From contig KV424046.1 of the NCBI GenBank assembly GCA_001632435.1, positions 1-64,000 of the forward strand: 64,000 bases of DNA, read 5' to 3'. This document shows positions 45,832-57,643 of this stretch, piece by piece. The first letter of the stretch is position 1. Every line of letters starts with the position of its first letter. The notes beneath the pieces are model-generated. The model did not search any database. It worked only from the letters and a program-made list of their open reading frames with translations, and was not told where the DNA came from. The DNA comes from Calocera cornea HHB12733 (taxonomy: Eukaryota; Basidiomycota; Dacrymycetes; Dacrymycetales; Dacrymycetaceae). The position numbers and the translations under genes were made by a program.

Positions 45832-48099
45832 ATGGCGTCTCCTGATGCTGTGACTATGCCAGCCTGGCCCGCCGCATCCTTGCGAGGGAAGATCTCCTCC
45901 TCGCGTTGGGAGACAGCAGTCAACGCTTTCGCCCACCAGCTGGAGTCCAACCTCACAATCAATGACGCCAAGCAGCTATCCAAGAACACAGTTTATTTCT
46001 TGAGGGGTTATTTGAACGACGAAGCATCTGAGCGGCTTCGTCAACTCGACTCTGAGCTTCCTCCTGGTTCGCCTGCTGAGTTCATCCTGCGCAAGCGGGC
46101 TTTCGACGCGCTCCGACGAATAGCTACTGCCCCTGGCTCCGTTGACCTCGCTATGCTCATGGATGCTGCTGTCGTCTATGAAGGAGGGAATCATGCGGCG
46201 ATGGTGTCATTTGCCGAAGCCGCGCTCGATACAAATCCGACTCTGGCGGGAACGCTCAACGCCCAGATGGTACCCGCATTTGGCTCCATGTTACAACAAC
46301 CGAACATCCCCATTGCGTTGCTCCTCAAGTTTTCGATATGTCTCGTCCGACTCCTTGGCTGTGGTGCAAGCATCACAGATGCACTATCGACCAACCAACT
46401 CATACTGGCCATCGCCAAAGCATACAACAGCATCCATCTATCGTCGGCCGATGAGGAGCAAGTCATGCAGACCAAGGCCAACCTCATGGACTCTTTCCGC
46501 ACACTTCTATACCACCGCACGTCCGCTTCCCGGCATCAGCGCACAAAGCGAGAAGAACTCTACGAGCTCCTCTTTTTGCTGAACGACGCCGCACCCTCCT
46601 CCTCGAACACGCAGCCTGCAGCTGCGTCTTCCAGTCGTGCGGTTCTGTTACAAGCACCCATATTAGCGGTGTACGAGTCGACATATGGCCTTTCGGAGAC
46701 GCTGTCGGGCATGGGGCCAGAGGACGATGCGACAAGGGAGTATATGATGCAAACCCTTAAAGGTCTGCGGATACCGGGACTCGGGAACACTGCCCAAGCG
46801 CCTCGACCGCCGGCAGCCACGACCAACGGTACGAGCAGGACCGGCGATGCTAAGGGGAAGAGCAAAGCTGCGGTACATGATCTCATTACATACTATTTCA
46901 GGCTATTGACGATCATCAACCAGGTAACCTCCGACGACGGATCCGAGCTCGAGCTTAAAGTCACCCAAGTGCTCGACATCCTCCCCGACGAATCCCCCGA
47001 GCGCATCCGAGCGTGCCTCCGGTATCCCAAGTTCGGAGGATCCGTCGAGAGCGTTGTCGCTGCGCTTCTGGAGGGTAACGTGCCGGAGGAGGCTATGTCG
47101 CTGACTGAGCCCGATGCCAAGGACCGGGGTCAAGAACAGGAGGCGTTCCCGCTGTTGGAGAAGAGGAGGAATGTATTTGATGATGCGCCACTGGACTTCT
47201 CCAAGCTTCGCATAGGGAAGACCAGGTTGGTGTGGTGCATATATGCTGAGATTTCAAGACTGACCCTCATACAGGGACAATGCGGATGGCCTGCTGCGTG
47301 ATCGCACCCACCTCGATGCGATCAAGGCCGACATTTTACGGCGCGTGCAAGAGATGTCCGAGGACGAGGACGAGGAAGCCGACGCTAAAGGTGGGAAGAT
47401 AGTTGCCTTCGAAGAGGAGCTCGATGATGGGATGGAGCCGTCGAGTGCTGTAAAGGTTACTAATGATGGCGAGGAGAGTGAGGAGGGAGATGACGATGAG
47501 GCTGGAGAGCCGCAGCAGGCCAAGAAGGTGGATGTGGAGACGGTGCTGGAGCAAACGTACATCCGCGATCCTAAGCTGTTCGACCGCGATGCTGCCACCA
47601 GGAGGACGAAGCAGAGGGCGGATTTGCGGGCTCAGACAGGTCGGTCTTGTGGGACAAGGGTCAAAGTAGCCCACTGATATCCCTGTCCAGGTTGGTCAGA
47701 CGAACAGCTGGAAGGATGGCGCATCATGTTGGAGCGCAACGTAAGGAGCTCATATATGACGAGCGACTATCACTGATTGTGCAACAGCCTCGGAAAGACA
47801 GAATACTTCAGAAGCACGAGTTTTCCGGGAACAGGCCGCTGGTATCGGAAGATGAAGGGCAAAGTTCGTCTGCGCCCGCCTCCGACCGGGAAGGGCAAGG
47901 AGCCGGTAGAGGTCGGGGAGGTGGAAGGGGGCATGGCGGTGGCGGAGGAGGGCGGGGACGAGGTGGGGAGGGACGAGGAGGCGGAAACCCGGCTCGAGAG
48001 CGGGCCTGGAAGGACAAGAATAAGGCGAGGCAGGGAAATCACGACCGAAAGAGAGGCCATGACAAGAAGATGGCGCGGGCAGCAGGGCCGCCTGTATGA
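45832..48099 (+). CDS. CUE3: CUE-domain protein Cue3/ASCC2 (ribosome quality control trigger)
   Basis: The yeast homologue Cue3 (Rqt3) binds ubiquitin in the RQT complex that splits collided ribosomes; the human homologue is ASCC2. The start at 45832 (MASPDAVTMPAWPAASLRGK) precedes a helical N-terminal domain of about 330 residues (LESNLTINDAKQLSKNTVYF; DAAVVYEGGNHAAMVSFAEA). The CUE domain lies near residues 375-425: VTQVLDILPDESPERIRACL followed by KFGGSVESVVAALLEGNVPE, with the di-Leu end expected for ubiquitin binding. Then FPLLEKRRNVFDDAPLDFSK, an acidic stretch, and KVDVETVLEQTYIRDPKLFD, a family motif. The C-terminus is an RG/RGG-rich tract (GRGRGGGRGHGGGGGG...) followed by Lys/Arg, typical of RNA or ribosome contact. 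Short introns lie near 47226, 47638 and 47740. Confidence 0.9.
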
Positions 48100-48427
48100 A
48101 CTCAACATGGGGCGGTTGCATAGGAGATACTATACTGTACGACAGCGACTCTGATGATGGCACTCACCGAGACTGACCCTGCGAATTGGGCGTAATTATC
48201 AAGTATTCCGCTTCTTAGGGACGAAGCGCTGGCGGCGGATGGGAAAGTTGCCGAAGTCTCCGGCTACTAGATTGGATTTCGCGGTCGTTCCCAGGTTGGA
48301 CCCTGACCCTGCCTACAAGCGAATAAATGGTACTACTACGCCGACGGTCTTGCGATGGCTCGCGATTCAATCCTGCGGTTGGCAGACCCCCATTGCCCAC
48401 TTTCCACACCAACAACCAACATCTGAA

Positions 48428-50138
48428 ATGGCATCGGCGCAACAGAACGTTGAACATGCAGAGATGAGCAGCGTCGACATCCTGCGGCAGCCTCTTAAGC
48501 TGCCGTGCGGGCTGGTCGCGCCTAACAGGCTCGTCAAGGTGCGCACTGCCGTTCCTCGTCGTGTAATCTACTGATAGAAAGGCAGGCTGCAATGTATGAA
48601 GCGCTCACGTCATTCGGAGGTGGACCACCTAACAGTCTCCATTTCCGGCTGTATGAGACATGGTCCGAGGGTGGCTGGGGTGTCATAATTACAGGTTCGC
48701 CTGACATGTGCACGGTTGCCTAATAGCTTGTTGACACCGGTCGCAGGGAACGTGTTTGTCGACCCTAGATATCAAGGTTCGCTCTCCTCTGCCGGTACTG
48801 ATGATGTGCTGAAATCCCTTTGCAGCACTTGGGCAAGACCTCATCGTGCTTCCAAAAGCCAAATGGGACGAATACAGACACCTCGCGCGCTGTGCCAAAG
48901 GTCCCAACCCTGGACCATCGGCACCTCTCACCCTAATGCAGCTCAATCACGCCGGCCGCCAGTCCATGCGAAGCAACTTTCGGCCTCCATGGTCACCTTC
49001 CTTGGCACCCTCTGCAGTACCCATGGATTCGGAGGAAGGCTGGTTGGCGACAATGGCCTACCACACCTTCTATGGTGTCCCCAAGGAGATGACACTGAAG
49101 GATATCGATACGGTTGTGCAGCAATTCACGGAAAGTGCCGTCATGGCATACGAGACTGGGTTCGATGGTGTAGAAATACACTGTGCCCATGGCTGTGAGC
49201 ATGCTCTAGCCGTTCGCAGTGTATGCGGCTGACGCGAAGGTTTGCAGATCTCCTCTCGACATTCATGTCACCTCGAGTGAGCTCCCACCGTGAGTTCGTG
49301 ATCATACCCTCATGAGCTCTCCGCAGACGAATCGTCGCAAGGATGCATACGGCGGAAATACCAAGGGCCGCACGAAAATAGTCCTGGACATCATCGCTTC
49401 CATTCGCAAGGCAGTTCCGCCAACCTTTTGTGTGGCGGTTAAGCTCAACTGCAAAGACTTTGGTAAAGGCGGCCTCAACGAGGACGAAGCGCTGGAACAA
49501 GTACGAATGATACACCAGCAGGGCGGTGTTGATATTATTGAGATTAGCGGCGGTACATATGAAATGGCAGGTAAAATAAGCTCTCCACCTCTGCGTGCCC
49601 GGTCTCTTGCTGAAGGACATTAGGCTTCATGGATCTTGGCAACCCGACAGGGAAGCCCTTCTTCGACAGATTCGCCGCCTGCGCATCTTCCGCTCTTGCA
49701 CATGACCCCAAAGCCCCGCGAATACTGTTGACCGGCAATATGAGGTCGCGTATCCAATGCGCCAAAGTCATACGACAGCACGATACCCAACTTTGCGGCT
49801 TTGCCAGACCAGCAGCGGTAGATCCAAAATTCGCAGGGAAGCTTCTCGATGATCGCATATCGGACTCGGATGCCGTTGCTCCAACATACGACGTCAAAGC
49901 GGGCAGCTTTACCAGGGTCGTGCCAGTGAAGGTAGTGGGTGCATCAATCCGGTCGATGTATCACAGCTTCATGCTGGCGCGTATCGCGAGAGGGCAGAAG
50001 GTCGATATTCGGACTGGGTTTTGGCCGTTGACGGCGTATCATATCCTCTTCAGCCGGGACTTTTGGACGTTCTTTGCTTTTGTAGTAGGGTTGGCACTTC
50101 TGGGTCGCCGCGGGTTGCGGAAAGACAATGTGATATAA
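48428..50138 (+). CDS. Old yellow enzyme family FMN oxidoreductase with C-terminal membrane segment
   Basis: An NADH:flavin oxidoreductase of the OYE superfamily (FMN-bound TIM barrel). The start at 48428 (MASAQQNVEHAEMSSVDILR) leads into QPLKLPCGLVAPNRLVK and, after splicing, AAMYEALTSFGGGPPNSLHF. The motifs expected around the flavin are present: VIITGNVFVDPRY, LTLMQLNHAGRQS, EIHCAHGYLLSTFMSPRTNR (across two introns), RKDAYGGNTKGRTKIVLDII, VAVKLNCKDFGKGG and VDIIEISGGTYEMAG. Late segments read RILLTGNMRSRIQCAKVIRQ and LCGFARPAAVDPKFAGKLL. Unlike classical OYE it continues with FWTFFAFVVGLALLGRRGLR, a single hydrophobic helix followed by basic residues, suggesting a tail anchor. About eight exons. 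Substrate unknown; the group includes enzymes of detoxification and secondary metabolism. Confidence 0.88.
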
Positions 50139-50241
50139 TGGCATAGACGATGATGATGACAGAGAGGTGCATGTCGAGTCGACACTGGTACCGAGACAAC
50201 AAAAAAGAAAATCGCGCGGACAGAACTTGGTGCGGTACATC

Positions 50242-51249
50242 TCAAGCCGCCATATCCACATCATCTGTCTAAGAGCAAGGTCAGCATATTAACCAAGATG
50301 TTGGGGCTATGAGCGCACCTTGACCGCTGCCTCACCACTCTGAGGCTTACTGTCCGTGGCCAGATAAACATCCAGCTCCTTATCAAGATCAGTCTGCGTC
50401 TTCGGCTTAGCTTTCTTCGCGCGGGCTGGGCGATTCCCTTTAGGCGCACGAATTGGGCCAGGCCCAGCAACGGCCGCCGCCTTCTTCGCAGCGGTTGCAG
50501 GTCTTAAGTGACGTTAGAGCATATACGGTCCAGTGACTCTGATAACCCACTTTGCGGCAGCGGGAGTAGGCCCGCCGAGGCGATCAAGGAGGCTCGCCTT
50601 CGGGTTTGCGCCAATCCGGGCAAGAAGCGACTTGCCTGCGCCGCTAGCAGCCGGTCCAGTGGGCACTGAGAGCGCCGCTTCGAATCGAATCGAGATGTTC
50701 TGGCCTATGCGACGTGAGACGAGACGTTCGGCGGGTGGACAACATGCGCACCTTTGGCAGGCTGACCCTCGAATCTCTGCTTAGCCCTCAAGGCATCCTG
50801 ATGCCTCGTAAACGTGATGTGTGCAACACCAGTGGAACGTCCACTTCGGTCGAACTATGGAGCGAGAACGCGTATCGGCAAGTCGTATCTCAGTGTCCGA
50901 AGGAGAGGGTATGTACAACGATGGAAGGCGATTTTGCCAAAGCGCCTGCGGATGAGAACAGCTTCTGCGATCGAGGTCAGCTAAACGCATATACAAGGGA
51001 ATCACGACACACGCACCCTCAAGTCCTGCTCAGTCACTTCATAGTGCAGGTTCGACACCAGAAGACGCGTCGATCCCGTGCTTGCACTCGCTGCAGGAGC
51101 ACGCGGTGCCGGACGCTGCGGACGTTCGTGTCAACTCCCGAACGCATTCCATCCGGAAAAAGCCATACTGCGTAAGGCAATCCACGGCTCCGCGTCTGGC
51201 GCCGTGGACCACGAGAGATCGCAGGCACATCCATGGCAACGTCAGCCAT
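50242..51249 (-). CDS. YRA1: ALY/REF (Yra1/Mlo3-like) mRNA export adaptor
   Basis: An RNA-binding adaptor that couples splicing/TREX to mRNA export. The model is assembled from about seven small exons, all phase-consistent. It starts MADVAMDVPAISRGPRRQTR (51249). After an intron the RRM begins STRLLVSNLHYEVTEQDLR (RNP2 in LLVSNL) and continues KLFSSAGALAKSPSIV, FDRSGRSTGVAHITFTRHQD (RNP1-like) and ALRAKQRFEGQPAKGQNISI. After it come ANPKASLLDRLGGPTPAAAK and the basic stretch GNRPARAKKAKPKTQ. The protein ends with TQTDLDKELDVYLATDS and TDDVDMAA, the C-terminal ALY box that binds the helicase UAP56/Sub2. An N-terminal copy of that motif is not obvious. The stop is at 50242-50244, only about 100 bp from the convergent OYE-family stop. 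Confidence 0.85.
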
Positions 51250-51581
51250 ATGTAAGATAACAATTTAGGAGAAGGATAGAGAGAAGGTGTGCGTGAGAGG
51301 GGCCCTCGAAGCTATCAAGTCGCGCCTGAGCGTTCCGGATGCAAATGCGTGGACGCGCCGACTGCTGCGAACCCATTGATGACTTGACTCGGGCCACATG
51401 GGACATCCGCAACTGCCCATCATTCTTCCGACAGGCTGATTCTACCGACAGCGAAGTGAACACACGCATTAACAAGGCTTGCATCAATTAAATCGTGGGA
51501 TAGCTGTACACATTAGGGAATCGGCAGAAGATATGTGACGGTGGGTTCGAAGTTCCGCCCTGGCGGCATGCCAGGTTATCA
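51250..51581. other. ALY promoter side
   Basis: A 332 bp gap between two minus-strand genes. It holds the upstream region of the ALY gene and the 3' UTR of the small nucleotidyltransferase-like gene. Nothing else is supported. Confidence 0.4.
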
Positions 51582-52318
51582 TCAAGAAATGAGAATACCT
51601 GGATATTTGAACTGCTTCTCGTATGTGGCGGCCAGGTACCGCGCAGCCTCCGCGAGCTGGAGCGGGTGCGTGTTGTAGTATGCTGAGCATATCTTTCGGA
51701 ATTCGTCCCACTTGATCGGGAGACCAGCCCGGGCAAGGATCAACTCTCGTAAGAGATAAACCCCATCTGCGATGCAATACGGCGGCGCCTTGACTTCGTC
51801 GTCGTACACTCGGTCGATCGTGCTTGCCAACGCCCAATCCCACTTTATCGCGTATGCTTGGAGGAGCTGACCGTCAAACACGAGCGGACCTTGACTGATG
51901 CACTCCTTCAAGAAGCTCTGGTCGACCTCTTCGTTCTCGTCCTCGGGTAGAAACATCGAGAATTGGTCGCTCATCCAGTCCGGTGCCCAGTTTCGTTCCT
52001 TGGCTATAGCCAAGCACGTTCGCCACATGGTCCAATCGAAGCAATCCGGAACATCGTGCGTTTCCGCTCGAATGAAATCGCAGCCTCGTGTGGTTGGTCG
52101 CGTGCACCACCGCGAGCACACCAGCAACCCTCCACCGATAACAATCTTGACTTTCGGTATACCGGGATAGATGCGACATAGACGAATGTCGAGCTCTTGT
52201 AGGCCTATTAGCAGATTAGTCTATGTGCACTCCAACATGACAGATCCGGCGCACCTTGGAAGAGCTCGGACGGTGTGAAAACACGCCTTGGTGAGGGTGG
52301 GGTCTGGGTGCCGGGCAT
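51582..52318 (-). CDS. Uncharacterised nucleotidyltransferase-like small protein (228 aa)
   Basis: Two exons: 52318-52255 (MPGTQTPPSPRRVFTPSELF) and 52204-51582, joined by a 50 nt intron in phase 1. The second exon starts LQELDIRLCRIYPGIPKVKI and continues VIGGGLLVCSRWCTRPTTRG, then CDFIRAETHDVPDCFDW. A hydrophobic strand, Gly-rich turn and TTRxxDF-type acidic segment recall nucleotidyltransferase-fold proteins (the GG...TxDxD pattern), but the acidic pair is incomplete, so activity is doubtful. The rest is helical, with DDEVKAPPYCIADGVYLLRE and LAEAARYLAATYEKQFKYPG before the stop. No named family is recognised with certainty. No signal peptide or membrane helix. Confidence 0.7.
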
Positions 52319-54910
52319 AGTGTGGTCACGATACGTAACGAGGTCCTCGTCGTTTTATACCATGCCAAGATGCCAGCGACGCTCAACCGGTCCGCCGGCG
52401 CCAGCGCCCACCTCTGATCTCCGCCGCACCGTACGTAAAGGAGTCCCTGGCGGGCGCTCGCGCTCGTGAGAATGGGACCAGGCGCCCGATCAACCGGCAA
52501 ATCGAAGGGGCGAGAGGAGAGGGCTGGCGGCGGAGGTCCACATGAACGGCAACGCAATGAATTCCGAGGAACACCGCGCGCAAAAGGGGTTCCCAATAAG
52601 GCAGAGGAGGCGCAGATTTGGCCGAAAGCCGAGCAGGTGGGTCCGTGTGGTTGTGCAGCCGTTTCGCAACGGCGAGCTGGTCGTGAGAACGAGGAGCCCA
52701 AAACCGCTCGAGGAAGCGAAACAAATCCCGGGCCGCACATCGATTGCGTATTCCTTATTGCCCGCGGTGCGTCCCTGTCCGCTCCCGTCGTGCGGCCGGT
52801 TTGGAAGTTTAGTTCTCACGGCACCCCTGGCCCGGTTCAAAGTGAGTCGAGCCAAGAATGGCCTCATACAACACTCAACCCTGACTGGACCCATGAGAAA
52901 TCGAACTGCACTTGGTTCAAAAGTTGACCCCGAATCGGGCGGAGGCGCGATCGACATATAAGTACCCCTCTCAGATGAAGGCTTTTAAAATGGGATAGTA
53001 CACCGACCCCGGAAACACTGTTCCCAGGCTCAATCACCAGACCTCTTCTGGTATTTTTACTCTATAATCTGACTAAGGAGCACTTATTCCGATTTGGATG
53101 GCGCTCCTGCCTTATAAATCTGTGTCGGTCAGGTGTAGACCGCCGGCCCAGAATGACTAGATACCGTGACGGCATTGACTTCGTCCCCTACTGTCTCTTA
53201 TCGGAGCTCTGCTCTGACATGCTCTGGGATCCTGTGCTCAAAATGACTGTCCCCTAACACGCAATCAGTGCCCGAGGTTTCCTTCTGCGCACGGGGCTCC
53301 ACCGGGCCGAGGTCGCCGCCGGTAGAAGGCCAACATATGCCAACCACGAAACTCGTACAAGAATGACGCGGAATGCGGTTCCTGCATACAGATAGCGACC
53401 GGTAGCGACATGCACCTTCAAGACAACAGGCACGAGACGCTTCAGCACCACCGTGAGCCGCCGCTCAATAGGAGCGTGTTCTACAGACACAGGCACAAAA
53501 TCCGAAGCACGCGTGTTGATAGCGGTGGGCAGCATTACCCACGAGCCCCTCGCGTGCGAACATGAGAAGTCGGGCTTCTTTGCTGACATCAATGTGAACG
53601 GCGGGAGGGAGGTCGACGTGCTTGGCTGGGAAAGTGAAAGTCGTGTTATCGCCGTGGCAGCGAACGAGGTGGCTCACCTGATCAGGGTAGGAGCGTCGGA
53701 TCTAGGACTACTTGGGCGCCTGAGAGATTGTGTCGAGTCAACATCAGAAGGCCGCATCTCCTGGCCGGGCGAGGAACCGATGTCCCCTGCTGTACGCTCG
53801 ATGTACCGCGGTAGATAACCCTGACGTGAACAATGTACGCAACAAGTAAACGGTCTACAATCTCCTTCCCATGAGGTCAAAATGCAGGGCGTTGGTCACG
53901 AGTTGAGCTCGTCATGGGCGCGGCGCTGTTACAGTAGGACCTAGGGCGTGCAAACCCGGTTGTGACCGGCATGACCTGAGAGTCGGAGCAGTACCTCCGC
54001 GGTCGCCTTCCAAATGTTTCAGCATCTGCATCCCTCACCAAGCTTCAACTCATCGCATTCGCGTGACGAGGGGGCGTCTACACAACGGCGGCCACACAGG
54101 CAGTATGGATGCGAAAGCCTCATCAGATGCAGGCAATTAGAGGGCGAACCTAGAATATTCCCGGTCGGTTAGCGTGCCTTGGGTGTGGAAGCTAACTGAA
54201 TGGAATTAGGAGAGGGAAGTCCCTTAAGCTAAGGCTGGAGGGGGCGTCTGAGCGTTTTCGCTAGGTGTTTATGAGGAAGTGTAGGAAGTAATATACCGTG
54301 AAGACAATAGAACAAACGACAAACGAGTTCGAGACCATTGCCGCCTCATGAAAGAAGGAGGGGATCCGGCCGCATGAGCTGCCGCCATGTATTTCGGGAG
54401 CTGATGCGCGGCTGACGTCGATGCGGTGGTTTGGGCTAGCACGTCGGTCAACGTCCGCTCCGCCTCACCTCGTCCTCGACGCAGCCACCCTGCCCCCTCT
54501 CCTTTCACTCCTTCCTTCCATTGTCTGCGGGGCGGGCAGCGCTTAGATTACTCCTAGAAGCACACTACTCCTCCTCCCCCGCGTTCGACCCTCTTGGCCC
54601 CGTCCGCTTCTGCCCCATTCACCGTCTCCTAACCCGACAGTCGGATCACAATCCCAGGGCGCAGCATACACGAGGCAACTCACCACCACTAAAAGGTGCA
54701 GTTTGCTCCTGACATCCTGCATCCATTGCCTATCCTTACACCATGATTGTCTCACCCAGTCGGAACTGGGACGCTCCCTTCGACCCGTTCGCGGCCTACC
54801 AAACCCGCCTTTTCTCAGGCGTGCATGCCCTTGGTTCTGGTCAGCACCGCCCGCTTCCTTGACATTCATATAGCGCATGCTCATCGGTCCGCTCTTGTCA
54901 CACAGTACAT
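52319..54910. other. 2.6 kb gene-poor stretch
   Basis: No gene with a recognisable product. Open frames at 52490-52957 (-), 53254-53592 (-) and 53453-53818 (+, contains SGFFADINVNGGREVDVLGW) lack domains, and no consistent splice model was found; the last could be a gene fragment. TATAAG near 52957 and TATAAA near 53113 are AT-rich TATA-like strings without an obvious gene behind them. The right end is the promoter of the two-RRM protein. Confidence 0.4.
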
Positions 54911-57643
54911 ATGACCTCGGCGACGACGGCACAGAGCCCAGCGGCTCCCATCCCGCTGGGAGCCGGGCAGCCAATGCCTCCACGTCCGGCTCCCACTGGC
55001 ACTGTGCGTCATCCTTGTCGTCTAAGTTGTTGGTGTTGTCCATACTGAGCTTGGTCCCTATCTCATAGCCCCTTTCCACCAACAATAACGGACCTATCGG
55101 CACTCTGGACGTGGACATCGACGCGGTCATCCAGATGGCGACGGCGCGCGCCGCCGCCTCCGGCTCTGGTGTACGCTCCCCGAACGGCAGGGACACTAGG
55201 ACGCAGCTTTACGTTGGCAATGTGCGCTCCTTCAGTAGTAGAGTCATGCTCGCGTGACTAACACGTGCATATAGCTGCCTTACAGAGTGCGATGGCAGGA
55301 TTTGAAGGACCTGTTCCGCAAAGCTGGCACCGTCTTGCGGGCCGATGTCAGTTTGGGCTCGGACAACAGGAGCAGGGGCTATGGCACTGTTCTTCTTGCC
55401 ACGGCCGAGGATGCCGGGCGCGCAATTGGTGCGTCGATTCTTCCTCGACGAACTGAATGCTCGATATTCACAATGCCCTAGACATGTTCAATGGCTATGT
55501 CTGGCAGACGCGGACCCTTGAGGTCCGTCCAGATCGTCTGCCACCTCCAGATGCAGAGCATCAGGCGCCGCATACGGGTCCTTCGCCCCTGCATGCAATG
55601 CCCTACGTGCCTCCCACAAATCTACCTCCTGGTGCGGGCGGCATTTCGCAAGCGCCGTGGCTCAGCGTAGACGGCGCTCCCGCCCGTCCGCAGTCGACTG
55701 TTCAGTTTGGCGATGTCGAGCGTCCGGGCAGCAGCAGATCGTCTCTGCATGGGCTGAGAAGAGGGTCCACTGCCAGCGTTCTCGATGGAGCCGACGTGTT
55801 TAGGGCGAGGAACAGGAGCGCCAGTCCTGGTGCTGACATTGCGCTCAGCGTGCAGTCCAACTCGCCCTTCGTGTATCCGCACAAGGACCTGCCAAATGGA
55901 GGGGCGCCAAACGGCGATTTGCGTGTGACTCCACCCATGGCTGCCTTGAACGGGCACAGTCCACATGGCACTCTGGGCAGGAGCGTGTTCGTCGGCAACG
56001 TACGTCTCCTTTGGTTGCCAGCTATATGCGCCCAGTACTTATACAATTTTTTCAGCTTCCATTCCATGTTCAATGGCAGGACCTGAAGGATCACTTCAGG
56101 AGTGCAGGCCAAATTGCCCGTGCGGACGTTGCGACTGGCCCCGATGGCCGTTCCCGTGGGTTTGGAACAGTGCTCTTCGTGCACGAGTCCGATGCGCTGC
56201 AGGCTGTGGAGATGTTCAACGGGTTCGTCGTATTGCACACGTGAGATGTGGACATAACTGACAATGCCTATAGGAAAGAGTACCATGGACGTCCTCTCAA
56301 GGTTCACTTCGACAAGTACAGCGCGGGTCCCTCCATTTCACCGTCCATCAACCCTACATTGACCCATCCGACCATCCTCAAACATCCTTCAAACTATGGT
56401 CTCCCACTTTCCAATTCTGGCAGCTCCCTGGGGCATCAATCCCAGCACTCGACGTCTTCGCTGTTCGCAGGGTTGCCTCCGTCTATCTCCCAGGCCTCCA
56501 TGTCCTCGGCCTCCGACTCGTGGCCCCCTCCCATGGGTCAGAACAATCAGCCTGATCATTACAACCAGCTGTTCGGCGACAAAAAGAATGATATGCCGGA
56601 CAGAGCTCCGCTGTCGCCCGGTTCTCCGCTCATGCCTCAGCGGGCCTCCTCGAGGCACGACAGCATAACCAACCATCCTCATCATCCTGGTCCCATCTCG
56701 CTCCCTTCAGCGGGTATGAACTACTTGGGCGGGCCATTGTCTCCGCTGATGACGCAGGGCTTGCCGCCCATGACGCCAACCATGCCTGGCTTCTTATTCC
56801 ACCCTCAAGTTGTAAGTCCGAAGAATTTCTAGTGTGACTTCTTCTGACGCATGACAATAGCAAACACCCCCTTTGCATCCTCATTTCCTTTCTCCTGGTA
56901 TTGGTCCATTCTCTCCCGTGCAAGGATCGCCCTTCTTCCACCCCCATTCGGGCAACTGGAACCCCGCGCCCGGCGCTCCATTGCATATGCCTCAGTCGCC
57001 GGCCTCCCCGCCACCCCTCGCTGGGTTTAATCCCAACTACCCCCCGTTCCCCAGCTTCGGCACCGCTGATAGCATGGCGAACGGCAATGTAGTGGGCGAG
57101 TCGGGCAACACCAATGCGGACGTTGGGCCTGAAGAGCGGTCTTATTTCGCTGCCGTGATGTCAGCCGCGCGTGCGAACGGAGACGTGGACTCTGGGAAGA
57201 ACAGCGAGCTGAACTCGAGTTCGGGGGATACCACCGAGAGCTCCGCCATATCTACCGCACCATCCCAAATCAGCTTCGGTTTCGGTGATACCGTGCCAAT
57301 CCCGACCGCCAGCGAGCTGGGCCTCGGGCTCGGTCTTTCGGACGTGATGAATAATCTGAGCATATCCGAGGGTGTGCCCAAGCTGTCCCAGCCGGCGATC
57401 CCTCCGGCCGGGGTCGCACGGGATGACTCGCCTGTCAAACGTGCGCAGACGACGACTCCAGCGAACAACATGCTGAAGACTCCTACCCCTCCGGACACCA
57501 AGTTCCCTGTTTCTGTAGAGGAGGATGGCGACATCCCTGCGATTGTTCCGAATGCGTGGGCGCGTTCGTCTTTTGAAGGGCTCGTCCCGCCAACCATGAA
57601 GAGCGACCGGCGTTCCTCGTGGGGTGGGCGCAATGGACCATGA
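54911..57643 (+). CDS. Two-RRM RNA-binding protein, Gbp2/Hrb1-like
   Basis: A probable nuclear/cytoplasmic mRNA-binding protein. The start at 54911 (MTSATTAQSPAAPIPLGAGQ) joins in phase, across an intron ending at 55070, to PLSTNNNGPIGTLDVDIDAV. RRM1: TQLYVGN, intron, LPYRVRWQDLKDLFRKAG, then SRGYGTVLLATAEDAGRAI and DMFNGYVWQTRTLEVRPDRL. A Ser/Pro-rich linker of about 150 residues follows. RRM2: SVFVGN, intron, LPFHVQWQDLKDHFRSAGQI, RSRGFGTVLFVHESDALQAV. The last RRM2 intron is best read as 56223-56273 (51 nt, donor GTTCGT), giving MFNGKEYHGRPLKVHFDKY. The C-terminal half is Pro/Ser-rich, with a further intron near 56810-56860, ending SSWGGRNGP. The alternative start at 54742 gives a frame without RRM continuity. 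Confidence 0.82.

Noticed and set aside
53453..53818. 122-codon plus-strand frame as a gene
   Set aside because: No recognised domain, no splice continuation and no orthologue known to me; kept only as a note in the gene-poor stretch.
54742..55068. Alternative start exon MIVSPSRNWDAPF for the RRM gene
   Set aside because: Its downstream frame (RMLIGPLLSH...) does not connect to RRM1 in phase; the start at 54911 does.
54543..55196. 217-codon minus-strand frame opposite the RRM gene start
   Set aside because: No domain; the plus strand gives a phase-consistent splice into RRM1 (PAPTGT to PLSTNNN), so the minus frame is a shadow.
56241..56273. A 33 nt intron with donor GTGAGA in RRM2
   Set aside because: Shorter than any other intron here and would insert extra residues into the RRM; the 51 nt intron from 56223 gives a normal RRM length.
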